The translations under genes were made by a program, and so were the position numbers. Under the pieces are notes generated by a model, which saw nothing but the letters and a program-made list of their open reading frames with translations, was not told the origin of the DNA and did no database searches. 50,388 nucleotides of DNA from Roseibacillus sp. (GTDB lineage Bacteria; Verrucomicrobiota; Verrucomicrobiia; Verrucomicrobiales; Akkermansiaceae): NCBI GenBank assembly GCA_029242545.1, contig JAQWTV010000050.1:1-50388 (forward strand), given 5' to 3'. Position 1 is the stretch's first letter. Each line of letters opens with the position of its first letter. Of this stretch, positions 1 to 8,586 are shown in pieces.

Positions 1-2223
1 CTTTTCGGTTTGCCATTGGTTCGGGTAGAGTTTCCGCAGTGACTGGGCCAGGGCGAGGCCGAGACGAGGAGATTCGCAGGTGGAAGGATCCTTCAGGAGA
101 ATGCGTACGCCACCGCATTCCTCTCCTTCAAAAACACTGGATTCCGGAGTGAATCTGACAGGAACGAATTCGAGCCCTGGGAGATTTGTTGCACTGAGCT
201 GCGAGGCGAGGTCTTCAGGTCCGATATATGGTGCGCCAACAAGTTCAAATGGAAGACTAGTTCCTCTACCTACGGAAAGATTGGTGAACTCCAGCAGGCC
301 AATACCCGGATAGAGGGTAGCGGCAGCGAGGTTGGGCATATTTGGGGAAGGCTTGACCCATGGAAGACCCGTTTCATCAAAACGCATGGAACGTTTCCAA
401 TGGCGAAGGGGGACTACCGAGAGGTCCAGCTCGGGGTAGAGTTCGCTTTGGTAGAGCCTGGCAATCTCCCCCGCGGTCATGCCGTGCTGTAATGGAATAT
501 CGTGGAAGGCGACGAACTTCTGGTCCCCGTCACGGAGTGGCCCCGCCACTTTTTCACCACCCAGCGGATTCACCCGATCAAGGACGACAAACTGGATTCC
601 AGCTTCCGATGCTGCTTCCATTGCGAGGCCCATAGTGGAGAGATAGGTGTAGAAGCGGCACCCGATGTCCTGCATGTCAAAAACGAGGGCATCGATCTCT
701 TTCAGATGCTCCGGACTCGGTTTGCGGCGAGCCTTCCCAGCATAGAGGCTACGGACGGGGAGCCCGGTCCGGTTATCGATTCCGTCTTCAACCTTTCCGT
801 CTTGCGTGCCACGGATGCCGTGTTCTGGGCCGAAAAGAGAGACCAATTTTACGGAGGGGGCTTCGTGGAGAAGGTCGATCGTGCTCCTGCGATCCCGATT
901 CAGCCCTGTTGGGTTAGTGATTAGGCCAACCCTGAGATCATTCAGGGTAGCAAAGGCGCTGGCTATCAGGACATCGATTCCACTGAGAACATTGCCGACC
1001 GGATATTGAACTTTCTCCGGGGTATCGTTCGTCTTCCGGCCCGTCACCTCAGGCAGGGCCCCTGAGACCGCTGTGAAGTCGAAGCCCGTAGCCTCCGCAG
1101 CAAGGGTGCCGAGTTGATAGCGTAGTTTGCGGACATCTCCCCCCGAGGGATGATTTCGGTTGCTCAGGAAGATGACCGTCGTCTGGCTGAAGGGATCCAG
1201 CCAGAGAGAGGTGCCGGTCCATCCAGAGTGGCCGAAGGAACCGAGTGGAAAGATTTTCCCTCGTGGCCCCGCGTAAGGAGAATCAATGTCAAATCCTAGC
1301 CCTCGACGGACAGAAACTCTTTCGGGAGTCTGCACAGAAGACATGAGCTTGACCGTTTCTGGGTGTAGGATACGCGTTTCCTCGAGTTTTCCACCCTGAA
1401 GGATCATGCGGGCAAAACGCGCGAGATCATGGGCGCTGGTGAATAGGCCCGCATGCCCTGCTTCACCCGCCATGGCTCCTGCGGTAGGGTCGTGGACCAC
1501 TCCCCTGAGTATGCTTCCGTCAGCCATCAAGGTTGTTGGTGCAATCCGGGGCAGATGTGTTTCCGCAGGCAGGAAGAAGGTGTCATTCATTTTCAGAGGG
1601 CCGAAAATTGTTTCCTGTGCGAACACTGAAAGAGGTTTTCCTGAAATTCTGCGAACAACCTCTCCCAGCAGGATGAAATTGATATCGCTATAACGGTGGT
1701 CGTAACCGGCATGACCGACTGAGGGTTCGCTGCAGGCAAGGGCAATCCCAGTAGCCCTGCCGCTCCAGTCATAACCCTTGCGAATTCCGGGGAGAAGACC
1801 GCTGGTATGCGTAAGAAGGTGACGGATGGTAATCCTGGCCTTGTTAGGGTCGCCGGTAAGTTCGGGAAGAAATTTGGAGGCCTTGTCCTCAAGCTTGATC
1901 CTCGAATTCTCGATCATTTTTAGGATGCATGGAGTGGTAGCGATTACTTTGGTGAGAGATGCTGCGTCGAAGATGGTATCGACTGACATATCCTCTTTCA
2001 CAGGAACCGATGACCGTTTGCCGTAGGCTTTCCGGTAGATCTCATCACCCCGCTCCAGCCAGAGAACCCCGCCAGGGAGTTTCTTTTTCCGGATAGCCTC
2101 CGATATTACGGTGTCCACCTGCTTCAGATTCTCAGGACGAAAAGCGGTAGGGCTTGCCCGGAGTGTATGAGCTTGGCCTTGCAGAAGAAGGAGAAGGCAG
2201 AAGAGCAGATATGGAATGCGCAT
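1..2223 (-). CDS. Exported beta-lactamase-fold serine hydrolase fused to DUF1343/NamZ exo-N-acetylmuramidase domain (3' end cut by window)
   Basis: The minus-strand frame is open from an ATG at 2223 to base 1 (741 codons), so the C-terminus is missing. Residues 1-19 form a Leu-rich Sec signal peptide. A class C beta-lactamase/esterase fold follows, with S-x-x-K at S89/K92 (ASLTK), a Y-S-D motif at Y178 and GHSGWTGT at 331-338. From about residue 410 the sequence is typical DUF1343: LITNPTG, FGPEHGIRG (around 461), DMQDIGCRFYTY and HGMTAGEIA. In Bacillus subtilis, NamZ (YbbC, DUF1343) removes terminal MurNAc, and AmiE (YbbE), a beta-lactamase-fold amidase, strips peptides from MurNAc; the two are separate genes there. 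I infer a bifunctional periplasmic peptidoglycan-turnover enzyme. The first domain could instead be an esterase or a carboxypeptidase. No clear Shine-Dalgarno is seen. Confidence 0.85.
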   Translation of the reverse strand, partial: MRIPYLLFCLLLLLQGQAHTLRASPTAFRPENLKQVDTVISEAIRKKKLPGGVLWLERGDEIYRKAYGKRSSVPVKEDMSVDTIFDAASLTKVIATTPCILKMIENSRIKLEDKASKFLPELTGDPNKARITIRHLLTHTSGLLPGIRKGYDWSGRATGIALACSEPSVGHAGYDHRYSDINFILLGEVVRRISGKPLSVFAQETIFGPLKMNDTFFLPAETHLPRIAPTTLMADGSILRGVVHDPTAGAMAGEAGHAGLFTSAHDLARFARMILQGGKLEETRILHPETVKLMSSVQTPERVSVRRGLGFDIDSPYAGPRGKIFPLGSFGHSGWTGTSLWLDPFSQTTVIFLSNRNHPSGGDVRKLRYQLGTLAAEATGFDFTAVSGALPEVTGRKTNDTPEKVQYPVGNVLSGIDVLIASAFATLNDLRVGLITNPTGLNRDRRSTIDLLHEAPSVKLVSLFGPEHGIRGTQDGKVEDGIDNRTGLPVRSLYAGKARRKPSPEHLKEIDALVFDMQDIGCRFYTYLSTMGLAMEAASEAGIQFVVLDRVNPLGGEKVAGPLRDGDQKFVAFHDIPLQHGMTAGEIARLYQSELYPELDLSVVPLRHWKRSMRFDETGLPWVKPSPNMPNLAAATLYPGIGLLEFTNLSVGRGTSLPFELVGAPYIGPEDLASQLSATNLPGLEFVPVRFTPESSVFEGEECGGVRILLKDPSTCESPRLGLALAQSLRKLYPNQWQTEK

Positions 2224-2354
2224 GGGCTTCGACGTCACAAAACAGGGATATTGGGGCATAGCCTAGCTGGACTTTTTTGGGATGTCTGCCGTTAAGAACA
2301 CGATAGCGACCCCTGCAAACGAGGGGCCGTCGTGCGTGGATTATCCGTTGGATA

Positions 2355-3710
2355 TTATTCCCCATAATTGAAGGGGTCTGAGTATTTTGGATCGGTGGCG
2401 AGGTTGGGGTCCGTCAGGGTATGCAGGAAAGCCACGAGGGCCCTTTTCTCAGCTTCGCTGAGGTTCAATCGGATAGGGCGATTGTTATTGCGGAGCTGAG
2501 GAGCGAGATTGGGATGGTTGACTACCTGAGAATCGTAGAATTCGACGACCTGCTCCAAGGTAGTGAACCTGCCATCATGCATATATGGTCCCGTGAGAGC
2601 GATATTACGGAGGGAGGGAACCTTGAACTTACCAAGATCCTGTTGCCGGCGTGTGATCGCACCTATGCCAGGATCCGTGTAGGGATTTTCGAGACCATTA
2701 TTGAAAACGTTGTCAGGGACAAAGTTATCGGTCCCGTGGCAGTTGTCACACCGTCCCTGTCCATTGAATATTCGTCGTCCTTGGTTCTCTTCCGGGCTGA
2801 AGTTGGAAAAGTTGGACGACCTCCCAAGATCAAACTTGGATTCTGTTGAGATGATGCTGCGAATAAACTGGGCGAGGGCGAGAGCGATCCGTTCCGAGTT
2901 CACGACGGCGTCTCCGAAGGCGGAGGTGAAAAGTTCGGCATAGTAGCGCTCTGCGGAAACTTTGGCGACAAGTTCAGCGAGGGTTAGTCCCATTTCCACT
3001 TCGTTCTGGATGGGCTCTAGGACCTGCTCCTCCAGTGTTTGCGAGCGCTCATCCCAGAAGAAATGTCCTCGCTCGTAGTATTTGGCGTTGGTCAGGCCCA
3101 TTGAGTTGCGGCCAGTTTCACCTCCAAGAAATCCGATGCTGAATTGACGAGGATCGGAGAAACCATGCTCCTGCTGATGGCAGGATGCGCATGAGGTGGT
3201 GTTATTGGCGGAGAGGCGCTTGTCGTAGAAAAGGACTCGTCCGAGTGTGGCTCCGCGGTCTGTAACAGGATTGCCAGCGGGGGTATTGTCCTGGGCGAGT
3301 ATCTGAGGGGCAAGAAAATGCGCAGGAAGGGAGGGAAGGGCATAGTTGTCAGGGATGGATGGAAGTGCCAGGGCCTGGCTTGCATTACTCACCCCCGTTT
3401 GCAGAACCGGATCGAAGGTCAGACGATAGAAGGAGCGTGGCGCGTTTTCGAGAATGTGAAGATTTGTGCCAAAGCTCCCGTTATGAACTTTGATGGTCTG
3501 AAATTCATACCACGAGACGAGGTCATTTGAGATCTCCAGATTCCATGTATGGTTCCCCGGGTCCGCAATAGAGATCCGCATGAACCCATTGCCTGCTTGC
3601 GGAGAAAAATCGACTCGTGAATCTGCAGGGATCTGGGCCCCTGCGGGGGTTGCCACCGCAAGGGTTGTCAGCAGGCGAAAGACATGGGTATGGGCTCCAA
3701 GGTTTTTCAT
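2355..3710 (-). CDS. Diheme cytochrome c peroxidase (MauG/CcpA family) with N-terminal FYRL-like domain
   Basis: A 451-residue exported protein. The signal peptide covers about residues 1-25 (ends AGAQ). Two c-type heme motifs, CASCH at 174-178 and CDNCH at 321-325, have the spacing of bacterial diheme peroxidases, which reduce H2O2 with electrons from small cytochromes or, in MauG, modify a partner protein. Family blocks such as DKRLS before heme 1 and the PSLRNIALTGPYMHDG stretch near residue 380 are present. Residues about 30-105 are an extra domain: a beta-rich segment with E-I-S-N-D-L-x-S-W and ending in S-F-Y-R-L. This resembles the short FYRL domain found on many verrucomicrobial exported proteins and is echoed in the upstream gene ending at 3866. 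It lies 155 bases downstream of that gene on the same strand. The family assignment is firm; the electron donor is unknown. Confidence 0.93.
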   Translation of the reverse strand: MKNLGAHTHVFRLLTTLAVATPAGAQIPADSRVDFSPQAGNGFMRISIADPGNHTWNLEISNDLVSWYEFQTIKVHNGSFGTNLHILENAPRSFYRLTFDPVLQTGVSNASQALALPSIPDNYALPSLPAHFLAPQILAQDNTPAGNPVTDRGATLGRVLFYDKRLSANNTTSCASCHQQEHGFSDPRQFSIGFLGGETGRNSMGLTNAKYYERGHFFWDERSQTLEEQVLEPIQNEVEMGLTLAELVAKVSAERYYAELFTSAFGDAVVNSERIALALAQFIRSIISTESKFDLGRSSNFSNFSPEENQGRRIFNGQGRCDNCHGTDNFVPDNVFNNGLENPYTDPGIGAITRRQQDLGKFKVPSLRNIALTGPYMHDGRFTTLEQVVEFYDSQVVNHPNLAPQLRNNNRPIRLNLSEAEKRALVAFLHTLTDPNLATDPKYSDPFNYGE

Positions 3711-3865
3711 GAATAACCATGAACCACATGCCGCGCGATAGGGCCATGCGCTTTACCTATGCTTTACGGTCTTAACAGACTCTTAATGTCCTCCACTACC
3801 TGATCGAGGTATGGCGGGAGTAATGACAGATCACTTCGCGCGGTCTCAATCTGGTCTGCGTGTTA

Positions 3866-6094
3866 CTAGAAAACCCACGGACGCGCCTGCTTGACGAGGA
3901 GTTCGCCGTCATCGGTAATCTTGAACTCCACTTCCATTGCCCACGAGGACCAGTTGGAGGGCTGATACAAGGAGCGGAAATGGTTGTGGATCATATCCAT
4001 CTTGATCTTGAGGTCGAGGGCCTGAGCGCGGGTGAGGATGGTCTCTCCCCGGGGAAGTAGATTCGAGAACCGGATATATTGAATTTCGTCTGACCCTCCA
4101 AATAGCTGGGCGATGAGATACTCTTCCGGGGTCGTCCCGGCTTCCGGATTAGTGACCAGATTTTCTCCAACTTGGACGTTCACATAATGGCCCTCCCATG
4201 CGGGATCGAAGATGTTGGTCGTCACCCCGACTCCGTTGGCTCGCTCTCCAGTGTAGTTAGGGTGAACCAGAACCCCCATCGCCGCGGAGAAATGGTCAAT
4301 GCGCCAGAATTCACGCTCTTCGAAGGCGCGGTAGTTCCAGAGGCTGGCCCAGACCTGCTTCACGCTCTTTTCCAAGGGGCCTTCGTCGATGGCGTGGGTA
4401 TAGGAGCTGTAAAGTCCAGCGCCGTTAAAGCCTTCGAGATCTTCATTATTTGTGCTGGATCTCAGCCTCAGGCTGACGTTACGCCTCCATGAGGCCTTTA
4501 GCCTGTCTACAGACTCGGTCATCCAGGCCGGGAGTGGAGAGTCCTCAATAGTGTCTCGGAAGCGACTCAGAAGGGCATCCCTGAAAAGAGGGGAGTTTTG
4601 AAAGAGCGGTTGTTCGATCATTTCAAGAGCCTCATCATAAAGTCCATTGAACTTCATGAATTCATCGTAGAAGTAAAAGGGGATGGCATAGCCATCAGGG
4701 GAATTCCGGGGGATGATTCTGCGCAACTCGGCGACGTTTGCTGCTTTTGCTCCGAAGGCATTGGATGCTCCGAAGCGAATCTGCGAAAGAGGCCGGATAT
4801 CGGTAATGCTGAGATTCCGCACAGGGGTCTGAGGCTGTGATGGCCGTATCGCTTCGAACCATTCGTCGACTTCCTCATCCGAGGCAGCCCGCATTTCGAA
4901 GCCATCTCGATCAACCCGGTAATAGACATTCTGGCCGAGGAATGGTGCGATATCGGGGTGAGAGGAGGCATCCCTGATGTAGGCATTAGGGGTATTATTC
5001 TGCATTGCCTTGAGATTAACGTGAGAAAGCGGGGTCTGAGGAATCTCGGTGATGATCCCTGCAACGTGAGTGAGGTCATTAGGGATATTGCGGAAGATCA
5101 CCACATCGCGGACGGAGAGGGTTTCAGAGCCATTCACGACGCGAAGACGGCCATATCCTTCACCCGGATTCAGTCCCGTGAACACAACGTTCCGGTAAAG
5201 TTCATCGGTTTGGATTACGTTGACGTAGGAATTGTCAAAAGCTTCCTTCTCGTCCTCATAGATTGTCCGCTGAGTCTCACTTGCAGGATGATACGCAATG
5301 TTTCCATCGACGAAGGGCATGGCGGCGGCGATCAGTTCGTATCCCTTTTCCACAAACCGGAAAGCAACAGGATCGGTTGGCCAGAATTCCACGGTGTAGA
5401 GCCCCCGCTGCCCCTTCTCGTCGACGTAATTATCGTGAGCAATCAGACTTCCAGCAAGGTTCCTTCGGGTTGTGTTGTTAAAGTAGGTCTGGCTGTTGAA
5501 CAGGCTGACACTGTTATAGCGATTCACTGCCTGGTTGGTGAAGTCGTAGTGATACTGATAACGGGTAGTATCTGCGAAGTAGAGAACAGGGGTAGGAGTG
5601 TGGACGTTGTATACGAGAAACTTTACCTCGCGGATTTCTGGTGCTCCGGGTCGCCCGTCTCTACCTGCCATTCTTTCATAGTGTGCCCGATCCGTGAGCA
5701 TCAGGGATCCGTGGATCCGATTCACGGGAGGCGCTGGATTGAGAGGATTGTAATATCCAGGCCTTGCCATTTCGAGCCAGTCGGAAAAGCCATCGTTATC
5801 GAGATCCCCGGCCTGTGAGGACCTGAAGTGGGATAGCTGATAAAAGGCCCTGCTTTTAGGGCGGGAGGAGTCCGCTATGGTCACCGCGCTGGAATTACTT
5901 CTCACGATGGCTACGGGCCGGCCGCTGCCGACTTCTGATAAGTCGTTAGACCGGCGAAGAACATGGTAGCCGCCCGGATCCGGGCCTAATTCGAAAGATA
6001 TTTTTCCCCCGGGAGTATGCCCTATAGAGTTGATCTGAGGGTTCGCAGGCCCTGGGAGTGCAGTTCCAATCCAGCAGCAAGCGCTGAGGATCAT
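3866..6094 (-). CDS. Probably exported PEP/pyruvate-dikinase-like protein: phosphohistidine-type segment followed by PPDK_N ATP-grasp domain
   Basis: With the ATG at 6094 the protein has 742 residues. The frame stays open upstream to 6304, but that would run into the end of icd (stop at 6210); a GTG at 6136 gives a slightly longer, more basic N-terminus. Order seen: hydrophobic start; an FYRL-like segment ending near residue 90 (AFYQL); one Ca-binding-like loop DLDNDGFSDW at about 97; a long unassigned region with many Tyr and Asn; TPLSHVNLKA with His358; then an ATP-grasp/PPDK_N domain from about 442 (FGAKAANV), LRSSTNNEDLEG at about 544, and a closing KQARPW. In PEP synthase the ATP-grasp precedes the swivelling His domain. 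Here the His comes first, as in glucan-water dikinases, whose His motif is also L-S-H-V-like. Substrate and true location are unknown; export is inferred from the N-terminus. Confidence 0.75.
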   Translation of the reverse strand: MILSACCWIGTALPGPANPQINSIGHTPGGKISFELGPDPGGYHVLRRSNDLSEVGSGRPVAIVRSNSSAVTIADSSRPKSRAFYQLSHFRSSQAGDLDNDGFSDWLEMARPGYYNPLNPAPPVNRIHGSLMLTDRAHYERMAGRDGRPGAPEIREVKFLVYNVHTPTPVLYFADTTRYQYHYDFTNQAVNRYNSVSLFNSQTYFNNTTRRNLAGSLIAHDNYVDEKGQRGLYTVEFWPTDPVAFRFVEKGYELIAAAMPFVDGNIAYHPASETQRTIYEDEKEAFDNSYVNVIQTDELYRNVVFTGLNPGEGYGRLRVVNGSETLSVRDVVIFRNIPNDLTHVAGIITEIPQTPLSHVNLKAMQNNTPNAYIRDASSHPDIAPFLGQNVYYRVDRDGFEMRAASDEEVDEWFEAIRPSQPQTPVRNLSITDIRPLSQIRFGASNAFGAKAANVAELRRIIPRNSPDGYAIPFYFYDEFMKFNGLYDEALEMIEQPLFQNSPLFRDALLSRFRDTIEDSPLPAWMTESVDRLKASWRRNVSLRLRSSTNNEDLEGFNGAGLYSSYTHAIDEGPLEKSVKQVWASLWNYRAFEEREFWRIDHFSAAMGVLVHPNYTGERANGVGVTTNIFDPAWEGHYVNVQVGENLVTNPEAGTTPEEYLIAQLFGGSDEIQYIRFSNLLPRGETILTRAQALDLKIKMDMIHNHFRSLYQPSNWSSWAMEVEFKITDDGELLVKQARPWVF

Positions 6095-6209
6095 GAATCG
6101 AAGAAAATCAGAAAACGCGGAGAATTGTCGAGGCACGCTCCAGAATACAATCGAATGGCCCTTGGATACTAGCGATAAGTTGCTCGTCGGGCTTCTGCCG
6201 GACGGGAGA

Positions 6210-8429
6210 TCAACCGGAAATGATGGAGTTGAGTGTCTTACTCGCCCGCATTGCCGCGTCTGCGATGGCGTCGTCGGGACGGAAATAGCCTCCGATTTCA
6301 ACATTTCCCCCCTGAATCATGGTCAACTCCTCTATGATCGTTTCCTCTGCTTCTTCCAGTTGTCCGGCGAGGGATGAGAATTCCGCCTTAAGTTCCGGGT
6401 CCTCATTCTGAGCCGCGATTGCACGGGCCCAGTAAAGTGCGAGGTAAAAGTGCGTGCCTCGATTGTCCAACTCCCCACATTTCCTGGAAGGTGCCCGGTC
6501 GTTGAGAAGATACTGGGTGCTGGCCTCGTCCAGAGCCTCACTCAGAATACGCGCTCTCGGACTGCTGAATTTACCAGAGACGTGCTCGAGGGAGACCGCG
6601 AGAGCTAAAAATTCACCGAGGGAGTCCCATCGAAGATGATTTTCCGCATTAAATTGCTGAACGTGTTTCGGGGCCGAACCTCCAGCCCCGGTCTCGAACA
6701 GCCCTCCTCCATTCATGAGCGGAACGATAGAGAGCATTTTTGCGCTGGTGCCTACCTCGAGAATGGGGAAGAGGTCGGTAAGATAGTCTCTCAGGACGTT
6801 GCCGGTCACGGAAATGGTATCTTTACCCGCTTTGAGTCGTTCGAGGGTGAATCGACATGCATCAACCGGTGATAGAATACGAATATCGAGTGATTCGGTA
6901 TCTTGCTCCGCTAGATTTGTCTGCACCTTACGGATAATCTGGGCATCGTGACCGCGGTTTTCGTCGAGCCAGAAGATGGCTGGAGACCCGGTCGCGCGGG
7001 CACGGGTCACCGCCAGTTTCACCCAGTCACGAATTGGAGCGTCCTTGGTCTGGCAGGCTCGCCAGAGGTCTCCCTTCTCGACGCTGTGCTCGATGAGGAT
7101 GTTTCCATCGCCATCGACGATACGAATAGTGCCATCCGCGGGGGCCTGGAACGTCTTGTCATGGGATCCATACTCCTCGGCCTTCTGGGCCATCAGGCCA
7201 ACATTCGGAACGGTCCCCATCGTAGCAGGGTCGAAAGCGCCATGCTCACGGCAGAATTCAATGGTAGATTGATAGACGCCTGCATAGGAGCTGTCGGGGA
7301 TAACCGCAAGGGTGTCCTGGCGCTCTCCGAGTGCATTCCACATCTTGCCGGAGTCACGAATCATTGCCGGCATGGAGGCATCAATAATGACATCGCTGGG
7401 CACGTGTAGATTTGTGATTCCTCGGTCGGAGTTCACCATGGCAAGCCCCGGCCCCTTATCGTGACAGGCCTGGAGGTCGGCATTGATCTCCTTGGATTTT
7501 TCTTCAGGAAGAGTCTCAACCTTGGCAAGAAGGTCGCCGATGCCATTGTTGAGATCGACTCCGAGTTCATCGAGCAGCGGTTCATGCTTTTCGATCAGCT
7601 CCTTGAAGTAGGCCCGCACGCATTGGCCGAAGATTATGGGGTCGGACACTTTCATCATGGTGGCCTTCATATGCAGAGAAAAGAGAAGGCCCTCTTCCCT
7701 GGCATGAGCGATCTGATGGTCGAGAAAAGAGGAGAGGGCCTTCAGGCTCATGACGCTGGCATCCAGAACTTCCCCGGCAAGAAGCGGCGCTGCGGGCTTG
7801 AGTAGGTCTGTGCTCCCGTGGGGGTCGACAAATTCAATCTGGAAGGTGTTAGCCTGCTCAGCAGTTATGGACTTCTCCCGATATCGAAAATCTCCAGCGG
7901 ACATGGTAGCGACGGTCGTCTTAGAATCTTTCGCCCACGCGCCCATGGAATGCGGATTATTGCGGGCATACTCCTTGACTGCCTTTGGGGCCCGGCGATC
8001 AGAATTCCCTTCTCGTAGGACTGGATTTACCGCGCTGCCCTTGATCCGGTCGTAGCGGGCCTTGATATCTATTTCCTCGGGAGTAGAGGCTGCGGCAGGG
8101 TAGTCTGGGAGAGAATATCCGTGCCCTTGTAACTCCTTGATAGCGGCCTTGAGCTGGGGGATCGAGGCGCTGATGTTGGGCAGCTTGATGATGTTGGCCT
8201 CGGGGGTCTTTGCCATGGCTCCAAGTTCAGCCAGCGCATCATCGCACTGTTGGCTCTCCGCGAGAAAGTCAGGGAACATTGCAAGGATTCGGCCGGCGAG
8301 AGAAATGTCCCGGGTCTCAACCCGAATGCCTGACGAGCTTGTGAAACGATGAATGATTGGGAGGAGAGAGCGAGTGGCAAGGGCCGGAGCCTCGTCGGTA
8401 ATCGTATAAATGATCGTGGGAACAGACAT
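6210..8429 (-). CDS. icd: NADP-dependent isocitrate dehydrogenase, monomeric type
   Basis: A 739-residue protein, the normal length of monomeric (IDH-II) enzymes, oxidatively decarboxylating isocitrate to 2-oxoglutarate in the TCA cycle with NADP+. The substrate segment at 131-147 ([17 protein letters not shown]) puts Ser132, Asn135, Arg139 and Arg145 at the same numbers as the well-studied Azotobacter enzyme. The start MSVPTIIYT is typical, so the ATG at 8429 is secure. It is transcribed divergently from the sulfatase, with 157 bases between the two starts. The gene downstream on the same strand begins about 115 bases after its stop. No obvious Shine-Dalgarno precedes it, which is common for start sites in this window. 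The monomeric form is unrelated in length to the roughly 420-residue dimeric IDH. Confidence 0.97.
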   Translation of the reverse strand: MSVPTIIYTITDEAPALATRSLLPIIHRFTSSSGIRVETRDISLAGRILAMFPDFLAESQQCDDALAELGAMAKTPEANIIKLPNISASIPQLKAAIKELQGHGYSLPDYPAAASTPEEIDIKARYDRIKGSAVNPVLREGNSDRRAPKAVKEYARNNPHSMGAWAKDSKTTVATMSAGDFRYREKSITAEQANTFQIEFVDPHGSTDLLKPAAPLLAGEVLDASVMSLKALSSFLDHQIAHAREEGLLFSLHMKATMMKVSDPIIFGQCVRAYFKELIEKHEPLLDELGVDLNNGIGDLLAKVETLPEEKSKEINADLQACHDKGPGLAMVNSDRGITNLHVPSDVIIDASMPAMIRDSGKMWNALGERQDTLAVIPDSSYAGVYQSTIEFCREHGAFDPATMGTVPNVGLMAQKAEEYGSHDKTFQAPADGTIRIVDGDGNILIEHSVEKGDLWRACQTKDAPIRDWVKLAVTRARATGSPAIFWLDENRGHDAQIIRKVQTNLAEQDTESLDIRILSPVDACRFTLERLKAGKDTISVTGNVLRDYLTDLFPILEVGTSAKMLSIVPLMNGGGLFETGAGGSAPKHVQQFNAENHLRWDSLGEFLALAVSLEHVSGKFSSPRARILSEALDEASTQYLLNDRAPSRKCGELDNRGTHFYLALYWARAIAAQNEDPELKAEFSSLAGQLEEAEETIIEELTMIQGGNVEIGGYFRPDDAIADAAMRASKTLNSIISG

Positions 8430-8586
8430 CGTCAGCAGAAAGGAAAGGGGCCATTTACGTTAGAGGAAGACGATGGTCAACAGAATGTGTTTTTATAGGA
8501 GTGGCAGGATTCCTCCCTATCGGGGTAGTGGCTTGTGTGATTTTGCTTCAAGGTGTGACGGTTCACCTACATCATCGCTTTTGCAA
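8430..8586. promoter_or_regulatory. Divergent intergenic region between icd and the sulfatase gene
   Basis: This 157-base gap must hold the promoters of both icd (minus) and the sulfatase (plus). A small inverted repeat, AGGTG-8-CACCT, lies just upstream of the sulfatase start. I see no convincing -35/-10 pair. A longer in-frame extension of the sulfatase reading frame to 8473 looks non-coding, because it has no signal-peptide character and precedes a clean one. Confidence 0.4.

Noticed and set aside
2224..2354. CCCCT-7-AGGGG stem after the peroxidase gene
   Set aside because: Short stem and no T-run; not a convincing terminator.
4958..5818. 286-residue plus-strand open frame antisense to the dikinase-like gene
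   Set aside because: Shadow frame: no family resemblance, no start context, and the minus-strand frame encodes recognisable domains.
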